Positions 46,337 through 55,407 of a stretch of 64,000 nt of DNA are shown here, one piece after another. Within the stretch, counting starts at the first letter, position 1, and each line of letters begins with the position of its first letter. A program made the translations under genes and the position numbers. The DNA is from an uncultured beta proteobacterium (GTDB lineage: Bacteria; Pseudomonadota; Gammaproteobacteria; Burkholderiales; Burkholderiaceae_C). The notes below the pieces were generated by a model. That model was not told the origin of the DNA, did no database searches, and saw only the letters and a program-made list of their open reading frames with translations. Location of the stretch: the NCBI GenBank assembly GCA_903845935.1, contig CAIMZI010000080.1:1-64000 (forward strand). The letters run 5' to 3'.

Positions 46337-47043
46337 TGGCGCGGCCTACCGTACCCATGGGCCGCCTGCACGGCTTTACGCTGGTGGAGCTGATGGTGGC
46401 GCTGATGGTGATGGCCCTGCTCAGCCTGATGAGCTGGCGCGGACTGGACGCCATGGGCCGCGCCCAGGCGCAGACCCAGGCCAGGGCCGACGCTGTGCTG
46501 AGCTTGCAAAGTGGTCTGGCGCAATGGGGGGCGGACCTGGACGCCATGGACACCGACCTCAGCAACCCCGTCAGCGCGGCTTCCGCCGTCGCCGTCACGG
46601 CCAGCACCCTGCCCAGCGCGATGGACTGGAACGGCCTGAGCCTTCGCATCACACGCCACAGCAACGGCACTTTGGGTCCGTCCCTGCGTGTGGTTGCCTG
46701 GACCCTGGGCGACAACGCCGGGCGCAAGACCTGGCTGCGCTGGCAGTCGCCCGAGCTGCGCACCCGCACTGCCCTGCAGCAGGCCTGGCTGCAGGCCGCC
46801 GCTTGGGCGCAAAGCCCGACGGCTGCCAGCCGTGCAGCGCAGGTCAGCGTCATGCCGCTGGACGATTGGCAACTTTTTTATTACCGGGGCGATGCCTGGA
46901 CCAATCCCGGCTCCAGCAGCGATGCCGCGGCCGCCACGCCCGACGGCGTGCGCCTGGTCCTGAGCCTGCCCGATGGCGGGCCACTGGCGGGCAAGCTCAC
47001 CCGCGACTGGATTCGCCCCGCGTCGGTGGGAGCAAAAACGTGA
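46336..47043 (+). CDS. gspJ: Type II secretion minor pseudopilin GspJ
   Basis: Encodes 235 aa. Leader MARPTVPMGRLHG precedes FTLVELMVALMVMALLSLMSW. The following domain has the GspJ features SWRGLDAM near the helix end, and LDDWQLFYYRGDAWTNP near the C-terminus. Forms the tip trimer with GspI and GspK. Overlaps gspI by one base and gspK by four. Confidence 0.92.
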   Translation: MARPTVPMGRLHGFTLVELMVALMVMALLSLMSWRGLDAMGRAQAQTQARADAVLSLQSGLAQWGADLDAMDTDLSNPVSAASAVAVTASTLPSAMDWNGLSLRITRHSNGTLGPSLRVVAWTLGDNAGRKTWLRWQSPELRTRTALQQAWLQAAAWAQSPTAASRAAQVSVMPLDDWQLFYYRGDAWTNPGSSSDAAAATPDGVRLVLSLPDGGPLAGKLTRDWIRPASVGAKT

Positions 47044-48035
47044 AACGAGCCACTCAATCTGGGGCGGCCCTGCTGCTGGCCATGCTCACCGTCACCTTGG
47101 TCGCCACCTTTGCCTCGGCCGCGCTGTGGCAGCAATGGCGCAGCGTGGAGATTGAAAGTGCCGAACGCAGTCGCATGCAGATGCAGTGGGTGTTGAACGG
47201 GGCGCTGGACTGGTCGCGCCTGATCCTGCAGGAACACGCGCGCAGCGCCAATCCGACCGTGGACCACCTGTCCGAGGTCTGGGCCCAACCTCTGCAGGAG
47301 GCCCGGCTTTCCAGCTTTCTAGCGGTGGACCAAAACAACACCGATGACGCCATGGATGCATTCCTGTCTGGCCAGATCATCGACCAGCAAGGCCTGCTCA
47401 ATGTGCGCAACTTGGTACAAGAAGGAAAACCCGTCGCATCGGCCGTGCAGTCCTTTGAGCAGTTGTTCACCAAGCTCAATCTTCCAACCACCCAGGTGCA
47501 GTTACTGGTCGACAAGCTGATCGCCAGCGACGCCGCAGCCGCCACACCCAACACCAGCACCGATACCAAAACCGCAGCGCAAGTGGATGCGCCGCTCAAG
47601 CCCTACCGTCTGGAGCAACTGGTCTGGTTCGGACTGCCAGCCAGCACGGTTCATGCGCTGAAGCCCTATGCGGTATTGCTGCCGGTAAAAACTCTGCTCA
47701 ACCTGAACACCGCGAGTGCCGAGGTGCTGCGCGCGGCCCTGCCCAATTTTGATCTTGGACGGGCTCAGCAATTGGTGACCCAACGCGCCAGCGCCCACTT
47801 CAAGACCGTGAACGAAGCATTCAAAGCGGCCGGCATCACAGACGATGCTGCGGGTCAGGCCCATAAGGACGACTTCAGCGTAGGCAGCAACTACTTTGCG
47901 GTGCGCGGCCGCCTGCGCCTGGGCGACATCACGGTACAAGAGCTTTCGCTGGTAGAGCGCAGCAACACCCTGGTCAAGGTCATCTGGCGCCAGCGCGAAG
48001 TACTGCAGGAAGCTGCCGCGGCTTCCCTACAATGA
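47040..48035 (+). CDS. gspK: Type II secretion minor pseudopilin GspK
   Basis: Encodes 331 aa from a GTG that overlaps the gspJ stop (GTGA). The leader is short (VKRATQSGA) and lacks the usual Glu5; the membrane helix is ALLLAMLTVTLVATFASAALW, as in other GspK. The long periplasmic part has the SAM-like helical insert (LDQGLLNVRN-type IIDQQGLLNVRNL; LNLNTASAEVLRAALP). It caps the pseudopilus and may contact substrates. Seven bases from gspL. Confidence 0.9.
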   Translation: MKRATQSGAALLLAMLTVTLVATFASAALWQQWRSVEIESAERSRMQMQWVLNGALDWSRLILQEHARSANPTVDHLSEVWAQPLQEARLSSFLAVDQNNTDDAMDAFLSGQIIDQQGLLNVRNLVQEGKPVASAVQSFEQLFTKLNLPTTQVQLLVDKLIASDAAAATPNTSTDTKTAAQVDAPLKPYRLEQLVWFGLPASTVHALKPYAVLLPVKTLLNLNTASAEVLRAALPNFDLGRAQQLVTQRASAHFKTVNEAFKAAGITDDAAGQAHKDDFSVGSNYFAVRGRLRLGDITVQELSLVERSNTLVKVIWRQREVLQEAAAASLQ

Positions 48036-48042
48036 GCAGCCC

Positions 48043-49287
48043 ATGTCCACACTGATTATTTCCCTCCCCCTGCACGCCAGCGGCACGCCCGAGTACGACT
48101 ACGTGCTGACGTCCGACGGCCAGCAGGTCCTGACGCAGGGCCGCAGCCCCGCACCGCTGTTGCCGGCACAGGCCGGGCGCAGTGCCGAGGTGGTTGCAGT
48201 CGTGCCGGCGCGCGCCCTTTCCTGGCACCGCATAGCCCTGCCCGAGCGGGTGTTGCGCGGCCTGTTGTCGGCGCGCATGGAGCCGGTGCGGGCCAGGGCA
48301 GTTCTCTCCGGTGTGCTGGAGGAACAACTATTGGACGAGGCCGAGCGCCTGCATTTCGCCGTGTTTGCTGCCGAGGGAGGCGAGGCTGGTGCTGCGCCAC
48401 AGGCCTGGGTTGCGGTATGTGACCGGGCCTGGCTGCAGGCCAGCCTGCAGGCGCTGGAGGCCGCCGGCTGCAGGGTTGGGCGCATCGTGGCGGAATGCAC
48501 GCCCACACCAGCGGGCACGTCCCGGCTGCTGCTGGGCAGCGAGCTGCAACCGGCACAGATGCTGCTGTGTACGCCCCAGGGTGTCAGCCTGCTGCCCCTG
48601 TTGACTGCCAGCCTGAGCATGGCCCTGGCCGAAAGCAATTTGGTGGTGCTGGCCGAGCCGCCGGTCATGGCCCTGGCCGAGCAGCATTTTGGCAGCCGCT
48701 CCAGCCTGCAAACCAAGGCGCAGCGCTTGCTGCTGGCCGCAATGTCCAGTTGGAACCTGGCCCAGCTCGAACTCAGCGACGCACCCGGAGCGCGGCTACT
48801 CAAGCGCCTGGCCGCTGCGTGGCGGGAGATGCTGCAAGGACCGGCCTGGCGCCCGGCGCGCTGGGCACTGCTGGCCCTGGTCCTGGTGCAGCTGGTGGCG
48901 CTCAATGCCCTGGCGTGGCGCCAACGCGCCCTGCAGGAAGGCAAGCGTGCCGCCATCCAGGCCGTGCTGCAGCAAAACTTTCCGCAGGTGCAACTGGTGA
49001 TAGACGCACCGCGGCAAATGCAGCGCGCCGTGGACGATCTGGCGCTGGAGCGGGGCGTCGGATCGGATACCGACCTGGGCCGCGTGTTTTCCATCATCAG
49101 CCCACTGGCACCGACCAGCCTGGCGTTCTCGGCCATTGAACTCAGCGGCAAGCAGCTGCAACTCAGCGCCACCGGTCTGGCGTCGGCCACTGCACAAAAA
49201 ATGGCGGCCGCCCTGGAAGCGCGTGGCCTGCGCTCACGCATGCAGGAAGACAAGTTGGTGGTCGAACCCAAGGAGCCCAAGCCATGA
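48043..49287 (+). CDS. gspL: Type II secretion assembly protein GspL
   Basis: Encodes 414 aa. Cytoplasmic actin-like domain (residues 1-270; MSTLIISLPLHASG..., ALSWHRIALP), one membrane helix near residues 280-300 (WALLALVLVQLVALNALAW) and a small ferredoxin-like periplasmic domain (LAPTSLAFSAIELSG). It recruits the ATPase GspE to the membrane and pairs with GspM. Overlaps gspM by four bases. Confidence 0.92.
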   Translation: MSTLIISLPLHASGTPEYDYVLTSDGQQVLTQGRSPAPLLPAQAGRSAEVVAVVPARALSWHRIALPERVLRGLLSARMEPVRARAVLSGVLEEQLLDEAERLHFAVFAAEGGEAGAAPQAWVAVCDRAWLQASLQALEAAGCRVGRIVAECTPTPAGTSRLLLGSELQPAQMLLCTPQGVSLLPLLTASLSMALAESNLVVLAEPPVMALAEQHFGSRSSLQTKAQRLLLAAMSSWNLAQLELSDAPGARLLKRLAAAWREMLQGPAWRPARWALLALVLVQLVALNALAWRQRALQEGKRAAIQAVLQQNFPQVQLVIDAPRQMQRAVDDLALERGVGSDTDLGRVFSIISPLAPTSLAFSAIELSGKQLQLSATGLASATAQKMAAALEARGLRSRMQEDKLVVEPKEPKP

Positions 49288-49778
49288 ACTGGCAGCACAT
49301 CAAGGCCCGCTGGGCGGGACTGGCCCTGCGTGAACAAAGCGCCCTGACTCTGGCTGCGGCTATCCTGTTGGCGGCTCTGGCCTGGAGCCTGCTGCTATCG
49401 CCCGCCCTGCACACGCTGCGCAGCGCCGACAGCCAAAACGCCCAACTGGACTCCGAACTGGAGCGCATGCTGGCCCTGCAGACCCGCGCCAAGCTGCTGC
49501 AAAGCAAACCGGTGGTGTCGCCGCAGGACAGCCTGAAGGCCTTGCAGTCTGCTACCGCCCTGCTCGGCAAGGGGGCTTCGCTGCAGCTGGCGGCAGACCA
49601 TGCCACGGTCTCCGTCAAGCAGCTCAGCGCGCAAAGCCTGGCACCCTGGTTCACACCGGTATCGGCCGCCGGCCTCAGCCCCACCGAAGTGCATTTGCAG
49701 CGCAGCGGCGGTGCGGAGCCTCTGTGGAGCGGTGTGTTGTTGTTCCACCTGCCAGCCGGCGCCCAAGCGGCGCCCTGA
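49284..49778 (+). CDS. gspM: Type II secretion assembly protein GspM
   Basis: Encodes 164 aa. Short N-terminus, one membrane helix (SALTLAAAILLAALAWSLLL), a coiled-coil helix (DSQNAQLDSELERMLALQTRA) and a small alpha/beta periplasmic domain. It stabilises GspL at the inner membrane. Start ATG overlaps gspL by four bases; stop overlaps gspN. Confidence 0.9.
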   Translation: MNWQHIKARWAGLALREQSALTLAAAILLAALAWSLLLSPALHTLRSADSQNAQLDSELERMLALQTRAKLLQSKPVVSPQDSLKALQSATALLGKGASLQLAADHATVSVKQLSAQSLAPWFTPVSAAGLSPTEVHLQRSGGAEPLWSGVLLFHLPAGAQAAP

Positions 49779-50587
49779 TGCACGCCATGGCACGCACCAC
49801 CGACAACCGTACCGCCTCCAGCCCTTGGGCTTGGGCCATGGCCGGTGCTGTCTGCGGCGCCCTGTGGGCCGTGCTGCAATGGGCCCCCGCCAGCTGGGTG
49901 CAACAGGCCGCCTATGCCGCCAGCGCTGGCCGTGTGGTGTTATCGGAGAGCCGAGGCACGCTTTGGCATGGCTCGGCCCAGTTCGGTTTAACGGGCGGCC
50001 TGGGCAGTGCCGGTGGGCTGCGCCTGCCCGGCCGGGTGCAATGGGATCTGCGCCTGGGTCTGGGCAGCTTACACGTCGCGCTGCGGGCGGACTGCTGCAC
50101 GCTGGCACCGCAGTTGCTGGAGCTGACGCCCGGCCTGCGCAGCTGGCGCCTGCAGTTGGCGCCTGGTGAATCCACCTGGCCGGCCGCCGTGCTGGCGGGT
50201 CTGGGCACGCCCTGGAACACGGTGCAATTGCAAGGCCCTCTGCTGCTTAAGACACCAGGCCTGAATGTGGTTTCTGCCGTGGACCGGGTCCATGTGGAAG
50301 GCGCGTTGAGCCTGGACATGGTGGGCCTGAGTTCCAGTCTGTCCACGCTGCGGCCCCTGGGTAGCTACCAGCTGAGCCTGCAGGGAAGTGATCAGGGCGG
50401 CGCCACGCTCAAGCTGCGCACGCTGGACGGCAACCTGCAACTGCAGGGCACGGGCGGCTGGACCGCCGGTCGACTGCATTTTGTCGGCGAGGCGCGCGCC
50501 GATGCTGCGTCTGAGGCCGAACTCTCGAATCTCCTCAACATCATGGGACAGCGCGACGGCGCGCGGTCCGTCATTACCCTGGGCTAG
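49778..50587 (+). CDS. gspN: Type II secretion protein GspN
   Basis: Encodes 269 aa. One N-terminal helix (WAWAMAGAVCGALWAVLQW) and a beta-rich periplasmic domain (SESRGTLWHGSAQFGLTG; LELTPGLRSWRLQL). GspN is present in only some systems and its role is minor. The ATG at 49778 shares its A with the gspM stop (TGATG); the next ATG nine bases on (MARTTDN) is also possible. gspD follows after 4 bp. Confidence 0.85.
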   Translation: MHAMARTTDNRTASSPWAWAMAGAVCGALWAVLQWAPASWVQQAAYAASAGRVVLSESRGTLWHGSAQFGLTGGLGSAGGLRLPGRVQWDLRLGLGSLHVALRADCCTLAPQLLELTPGLRSWRLQLAPGESTWPAAVLAGLGTPWNTVQLQGPLLLKTPGLNVVSAVDRVHVEGALSLDMVGLSSSLSTLRPLGSYQLSLQGSDQGGATLKLRTLDGNLQLQGTGGWTAGRLHFVGEARADAASEAELSNLLNIMGQRDGARSVITLG

Positions 50588-50591
50588 CCTC

Positions 50592-52664
50592 ATGCGACCT
50601 TCCACGTCCTCTCTACCCACCTGGATCCGCGCCACCGGCCTGGCCGCAAGCCTGGCCGCCTGTGCCCTGGCCCATGGCCAAAGCGACGCTGATGCCAAGC
50701 TCAAATCGGTACCCGGCGCACCGGTGACGCTGAACTTTGTCAATGCCGAAATCGAGGCGGTGGCCCGCGCCATGGCCAGCATGACCGGGCGCCAGGTGGT
50801 GCTGGATCCGCGCGTGAAGGGCACGCTCAATCTGAGCAGCGACAAACCGCTAACGCCCGCTGCGGCCTACAACCAGTTCCTGGGCGCCCTGCGCCTGCAG
50901 GGCTTTACCGTGGTGGAATCGGCCGGGCTGGACAAGGTGGTTCCCGAGGCCGACGCCAAGCTGCAAAGTGGCGCGGTCACGGCCGACGCGGGTGCCAAGA
51001 GCAGCCCCTTGGGCAACCAGATCGTGACGCAAATTTTCAAACTCAATTTTGAGAGTGCGGCCAACTTGCTGCCCATACTGCGCCCGCTGATCAGCCCCAA
51101 CAACGTCATCAACGTCAATCCCGGCAACAACTCGCTGATCATCACCGACTATGCCGACAACCTGCAGCGCATGGCGCGCATCATTGCCGCCAGCGACGTG
51201 GCCAATGGCAGCGACCTGGAAATCCTGCCGCTCAAATACGCCATTGCCAGCGACCTGGCGCCCCTGTTGCTGCGGCTGATTGAAAGCGGCGGCGCCGCAG
51301 GCAGCGCGCCGGGCCAGACCGACAGTGGCTTCAAGACCACCATCATTGCCGAGCCGCGCAGCAATGCGCTGATATTGCGCGCCGCCAACCTGGCCAGGGT
51401 CAGCCTGGTGAAATCGCTGGTATCCAGGCTGGACCAGCCCAGCGTGCAGGGTGACGGCGGCACCGGCAATATCCATGTGGTGATGCTGAAAAATGCCGAC
51501 GCCACCAAACTGGCGGCCACGCTGCGCGCCGTCATGTCGGGCGAGGTGCGGGCAGCCGCCCCCACCCCTGCTTCTGCCATCGGCGGTGCGGCCCCGGCAG
51601 CGGCAGCCACCACCGGCGGCCAGGTGCAGGCCGATGTGGCCACCAATTCGCTCATCATCACCGCGCCCGATCCGCAGTACCGCCAGTTGCGCGCCGTGAT
51701 TGATCAGCTCGATGCGCGCCGCGCCCAGGTGCTGGTGGAAAGCCTCATCGTCGAAGTGAACGCCACCCGCGCTGCGCAGTTTGGCGTGCAATGGCAGGGG
51801 CTTATGGGCACGATTGGTGGCACCGTGGGTTTGCTGGGAACCAACTTCAGCACCGGCGGCACCACCAACCTGATCGGCCTGTCCACCGCCGCCGCGGGCG
51901 CCGTGTCGCCATCGGCCGGTCTGAATTTGGGCATTGGCAGCCAGACCAACGGTGTGTACACGCTGAATCTGCTGGCCAACTTTTTGCAATCCGATGCGGA
52001 TACCAATATTCTGTCCACCCCCTCGCTGCTGACCATGGACAACGAGGAGGCCAAGATCGTCGTCGGGCAAAACGTGCCCTTTGTCACCGGCCAGTACACC
52101 AATGCCAGTTCCGGCAGCACCGGTTCGGTCAATCCGTTTCAGACCATAGAGCGCAAGGACGTGGGCCTGACGCTCAAGGTCAAGCCGCAGATCAGCGAAA
52201 ACGGCACGGTCAAGATGACCATCTACCAGGAAGTGTCGAGTGTGGATGCCGCGTCAAGCTCCGCTGGACTGATCACCAACAAGCGCTCCATCGAATCCAA
52301 TGTGCTGGTGCAGGACGGCGGCATTGTGGTGCTGGGTGGTTTGCTGGATGACAAGTATTCCGGCAACAAGGACAGGGTGCCTGGTTTGTCCGACCTGCCC
52401 CTGTTTGGCGGGCTGTTCAAAAGCGAATCACGCAGCCGTGCCAAGACCAATTTAATGGTGTTCCTGCGCCCGCTGGTGATCCGCGACGCCTCGGGTGGCG
52501 ACGCCCTTGCCAATAGCCGTTACGAGCAAATGCGCAATTTGCAAATGCAGGGGCAGCCGGCTTCCAGCACGACCGTGCCCATCAACGAAGCCGCCGTCAT
52601 GTCTGAGGCCGTGCGTGCGCAAGCCAAGCCAGCGCCTGCCTCCGCACCGACGGCTGCGCAATAG
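50592..52664 (+). CDS. gspD: Type II secretion outer-membrane secretin GspD
   Basis: Encodes 690 aa. Signal peptide followed by N0 (VTLNFVNAEIEAVARAMASM), N1, N2 and N3 domains (VINVNPGNNSLIITDYADN; VTAPDPQYRQLRAVIDQLD-type ITAPDPQYRQLR) and a C-terminal secretin domain with VGQNVPFVTGQYTN and VQDGGIVVLGGLLDDK, the family signature. The signal sequence includes LAAC, so it could be lipidated instead of cut at ALAHG. It forms the exit pore of the system. gspE follows 7 bp later. Confidence 0.94.
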   Translation: MRPSTSSLPTWIRATGLAASLAACALAHGQSDADAKLKSVPGAPVTLNFVNAEIEAVARAMASMTGRQVVLDPRVKGTLNLSSDKPLTPAAAYNQFLGALRLQGFTVVESAGLDKVVPEADAKLQSGAVTADAGAKSSPLGNQIVTQIFKLNFESAANLLPILRPLISPNNVINVNPGNNSLIITDYADNLQRMARIIAASDVANGSDLEILPLKYAIASDLAPLLLRLIESGGAAGSAPGQTDSGFKTTIIAEPRSNALILRAANLARVSLVKSLVSRLDQPSVQGDGGTGNIHVVMLKNADATKLAATLRAVMSGEVRAAAPTPASAIGGAAPAAAATTGGQVQADVATNSLIITAPDPQYRQLRAVIDQLDARRAQVLVESLIVEVNATRAAQFGVQWQGLMGTIGGTVGLLGTNFSTGGTTNLIGLSTAAAGAVSPSAGLNLGIGSQTNGVYTLNLLANFLQSDADTNILSTPSLLTMDNEEAKIVVGQNVPFVTGQYTNASSGSTGSVNPFQTIERKDVGLTLKVKPQISENGTVKMTIYQEVSSVDAASSSAGLITNKRSIESNVLVQDGGIVVLGGLLDDKYSGNKDRVPGLSDLPLFGGLFKSESRSRAKTNLMVFLRPLVIRDASGGDALANSRYEQMRNLQMQGQPASSTTVPINEAAVMSEAVRAQAKPAPASAPTAAQ

Positions 52665-52671
52665 GTTCGGC

Positions 52672-54066
52672 ATGGCACAACGCTACCCCCTCCCCTACGC
52701 CTTTGCGCGCAACCAGCAAATCCTGCTGGAGCAGGACGGAGACACACTGACCCTGTGGCTGCACGCGGCAACGCCTGCGGGCGGCATCAGCGAAACCATG
52801 CGCAAATTTGACACGCACCAGATCGAACTGCTCAGCGCAGAGGCCCTGCAGCAGCGCATCAGCGCCGCCTATGCCCAGGGCGAATCGAGTGCCGCCTCGG
52901 TGGTCAGCGAGGTGCAGAGCGATGCCGACCTGTCGCGCATGATGCAGGAGCTGCCAGCCGTGGAAGATCTGCTGGAATCGGCGGGAGACGCGCCCATCAT
53001 CCGCATGCTCAATGCGCTGCTGACGCAGGCCGCACGCGACGGCGCCAGCGACATCCACATCGAGCCCTTTGAGCGCCACAGCAGCGTGCGCTTTCGGGTG
53101 GACGGCACGCTGCGCGAGGTGGTGCAACCGAATCGCGCACTGCACGCGGCGCTGATTTCGCGCCTCAAAATCATGGCCCAGCTGGATATTTCCGAGCGCC
53201 GTCTGCCCCAGGACGGGCGCATCTCGCTGCGCATTGGAACCCGTGCCATGGATGTGCGCGTCTCCACATTGCCCAGCGCCCATGGCGAGCGGGCCGTGTT
53301 GCGTTTACTGGACAAGAGCCAGGGCGCGCTGAATCTGGAGTCGGTGGGCATGCAGGGCGAGGTCCTGCAGCGCATGGAAGAACTGATTGCCCAACCGCAC
53401 GGCATCATTCTGGTGACCGGTCCGACCGGCTCGGGCAAGACCACCACGCTGTATGCGGCCCTGAGCCGCCTGGACGCTGGCAGCAGCAACATCATGACGG
53501 TGGAAGACCCGATCGAGTACGAGCTGACCGGCGTCGGCCAGACCCAGGTCAACGCCAAGATCGACCTCACCTTTGCCAAGGCCTTGCGCGCCATCCTGCG
53601 CCAGGACCCGGACGTGATCATGATCGGTGAAATCCGCGACTTCGAGACCGCGCACATCGCCATTCAGGCGTCGCTCACCGGCCATCTGGTGCTGGCAACG
53701 CTGCACACCAATGACGCCGCCAGTGCCGTGACGCGCCTGATCGACATGGGTGTCGAGCCTTTTCTTTTGAGTTCCAGCCTGCTCGGCGTGCTGGCCCAGC
53801 GCCTGGTGCGCAAGCTCTGCACCCATTGCCATGGCGCCGGTTGCGCCGAATGTTCACAGACCGGTTACCAAGGCCGCACCGGTATTTTCGAGCTGCTGGT
53901 CACCAACGACCAGCAGCGCGCCCTGATCCACCAGCGCGCCTCCGACGCCGAACTGCGCCAGTCCGCCCTGGACGCTGGCATGGTGCTGATGCGCGACGAT
54001 GGTGCCCGCCTGGTGCAAAGTGGCGTCACCTCGCCCGAAGAGCTGCTGCGGGTGACGCGGGACTAA
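52672..54066 (+). CDS. gspE: Type II secretion ATPase GspE
   Basis: Encodes 464 aa. N1E/N2E region, then the secretion ATPase core: Walker A GPTGSGKTTTLY, Asp box (ITVEDPIEY-type IMTVEDPIEYEL), Walker B IMIGEIRDFETA, His box LVLATLHTNDA, and a C-terminal zinc site of four cysteines (CTHCHGAGCAECSQTGY). Powers pseudopilus growth from the cytoplasm. The stop codon is directly followed by the ATG of a DUF2127 gene. Confidence 0.95.
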   Translation: MAQRYPLPYAFARNQQILLEQDGDTLTLWLHAATPAGGISETMRKFDTHQIELLSAEALQQRISAAYAQGESSAASVVSEVQSDADLSRMMQELPAVEDLLESAGDAPIIRMLNALLTQAARDGASDIHIEPFERHSSVRFRVDGTLREVVQPNRALHAALISRLKIMAQLDISERRLPQDGRISLRIGTRAMDVRVSTLPSAHGERAVLRLLDKSQGALNLESVGMQGEVLQRMEELIAQPHGIILVTGPTGSGKTTTLYAALSRLDAGSSNIMTVEDPIEYELTGVGQTQVNAKIDLTFAKALRAILRQDPDVIMIGEIRDFETAHIAIQASLTGHLVLATLHTNDAASAVTRLIDMGVEPFLLSSSLLGVLAQRLVRKLCTHCHGAGCAECSQTGYQGRTGIFELLVTNDQQRALIHQRASDAELRQSALDAGMVLMRDDGARLVQSGVTSPEELLRVTRD

Positions 54067-54549
54067 ATGACTGGAGCTCCGGCCAAAAACACCGCCCTAC
54101 ACTTCATCGCCCTGTTTGAAGCCGTGAAGGGCATCGCCGCCATCGCCGCCAGCCTGGGTTTGCTGAGCTTGGCACACCATGATGTGCGCGCCATGGCCTA
54201 TGCGCTGATCGGCCACTTCCACTGGAACCCGGACGCGCACTACCCACGCATGTTGCTGGACGACGCCACTCTGCTTGCCAACGTCGACCTGCGCCAAACG
54301 CTGCTGCTGGCCTGGGCCTACGCAGCACTTCGTTTCACCGAGGGCTACGGCCTATGGAAGGACCGCGCCTGGGCGGAGTGGTTGGCAACACTTTCCGGCA
54401 CGGTCTATCTGCCGCTGGAGGTCAGCCACCTGGTGCAACACGCCAGCGCCATCAACGCTTTGGTGCTGGTAGGCAATGTGGCGGTCGTCTCCACCATGGT
54501 GCTGAGGCTTTGGCAGCGCAAAAAGCAGGATGGCAAGTCCGGCGTTTAG
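54067..54549 (+). CDS. DUF2127 family membrane protein
   Basis: Encodes 160 aa with four predicted membrane helices. The pattern FIALFEAVKGIAAIAASLGLL, then HFHWNPDAHYPRMLL, YAALRFTEGYGLWKDRAWAEWL and a final helix matches DUF2127, whose function is unknown. It begins at the base after the gspE stop and so reads as part of the gsp operon, although DUF2127 proteins are not known secretion components. Its neighbour on the other strand converges after 15 bp. Confidence 0.88.
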   Translation: MTGAPAKNTALHFIALFEAVKGIAAIAASLGLLSLAHHDVRAMAYALIGHFHWNPDAHYPRMLLDDATLLANVDLRQTLLLAWAYAALRFTEGYGLWKDRAWAEWLATLSGTVYLPLEVSHLVQHASAINALVLVGNVAVVSTMVLRLWQRKKQDGKSGV

Positions 54550-54564
54550 CCGGGCTTCACAGAT

Positions 54565-55317
54565 TCAGCGCAACAGCGCCAGCAGACTCAAAGCGCCTAT
54601 CAGCAGCGGCTGGTGCAGCAGGTAATAGCTCAGACTCCAGCGACCCAGCCAAGCCAGGCCACGCAGCGGTGCCCAGGCTTGCACCCAGATGCCCGCATGT
54701 TCCAGCGCCGGGCGTGCCATCAGCCATTGCCCAGCGGCCAGCCCCCAACACATCACACCAAGCCATGGAAACAGCGGCGCATAGTCCTCGGTGATGGGCT
54801 TGTGGCTGATCAGGCCCAGCCAGTTGAAGGCGCGGCCATTGAGAAAGTCCAGCGCAGGCCATAAGCTGTGCGCCGGTGCCGCCAGCAAGGGCATGGCCAG
54901 AGCCAGCGCACCCAGCGGCCACAACAGCCTGCCCGCGCCCGCCAGCAAGCGCGCCACGATCAGCATCAAGGCCATGCCATGCAGAATGCCGAAGTAGATA
55001 AAGCTGTCCGCAAACATGAACCAGGAGCCGACGCTCACCAACAGCGCGCTGCTCGCAATCAGACGCCAGCGCTTCCAGAAACGGCCCCAGCTCTGGCCCT
55101 GCTGCACGGCAATGGCCTGACCGAGCCCGGCACAAAAAACAAACAGGCTGACGATGGAAGCACGTTGCACGGTCCAAAACGGGTCGGCGTAAAAATTGGT
55201 GTGCAGGTAGCCAAAGTGCTGCAGGTCATAGGAGAAGTGAAACAGCGTCATCCAGACCATGGCCAGGCCGCGCAGCATGTCGACGCCAGCGAAACGGGGA
55301 GTGGGATGTGCGGGCAT
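54565..55317 (-). CDS. DUF1624 / heparan-alpha-glucosaminide acetyltransferase-like membrane protein
   Basis: Encodes 250 aa with about seven membrane helices. N-terminal RFAGVDMLRGLAMVWMTLFHFSYDL is the hallmark of DUF1624, related to acyltransferases that move acetyl groups across membranes. The substrate is unknown. It is on the minus strand and splits the type II secretion cluster between the gspE-DUF2127 pair and gspF, from which it is divergent (90 bp). Confidence 0.85.
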   Translation of the reverse strand: MPAHPTPRFAGVDMLRGLAMVWMTLFHFSYDLQHFGYLHTNFYADPFWTVQRASIVSLFVFCAGLGQAIAVQQGQSWGRFWKRWRLIASSALLVSVGSWFMFADSFIYFGILHGMALMLIVARLLAGAGRLLWPLGALALAMPLLAAPAHSLWPALDFLNGRAFNWLGLISHKPITEDYAPLFPWLGVMCWGLAAGQWLMARPALEHAGIWVQAWAPLRGLAWLGRWSLSYYLLHQPLLIGALSLLALLR

Positions 55318-55407
55318 GGCGTATTTTCACTTAGTTCGGGCAAGCGCCGGCTTCTGCCACGCACTTCGGTGGCGCCGGGCGTCACCACTCCGTGATAAGG
55401 TTGGCTC

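Noticed and set aside
46272-47040. Long upstream extension of the gspK frame
   Set aside because: The extension is the out-of-frame reading of gspJ; the pseudopilin-like start with GTG at 47040 fits.
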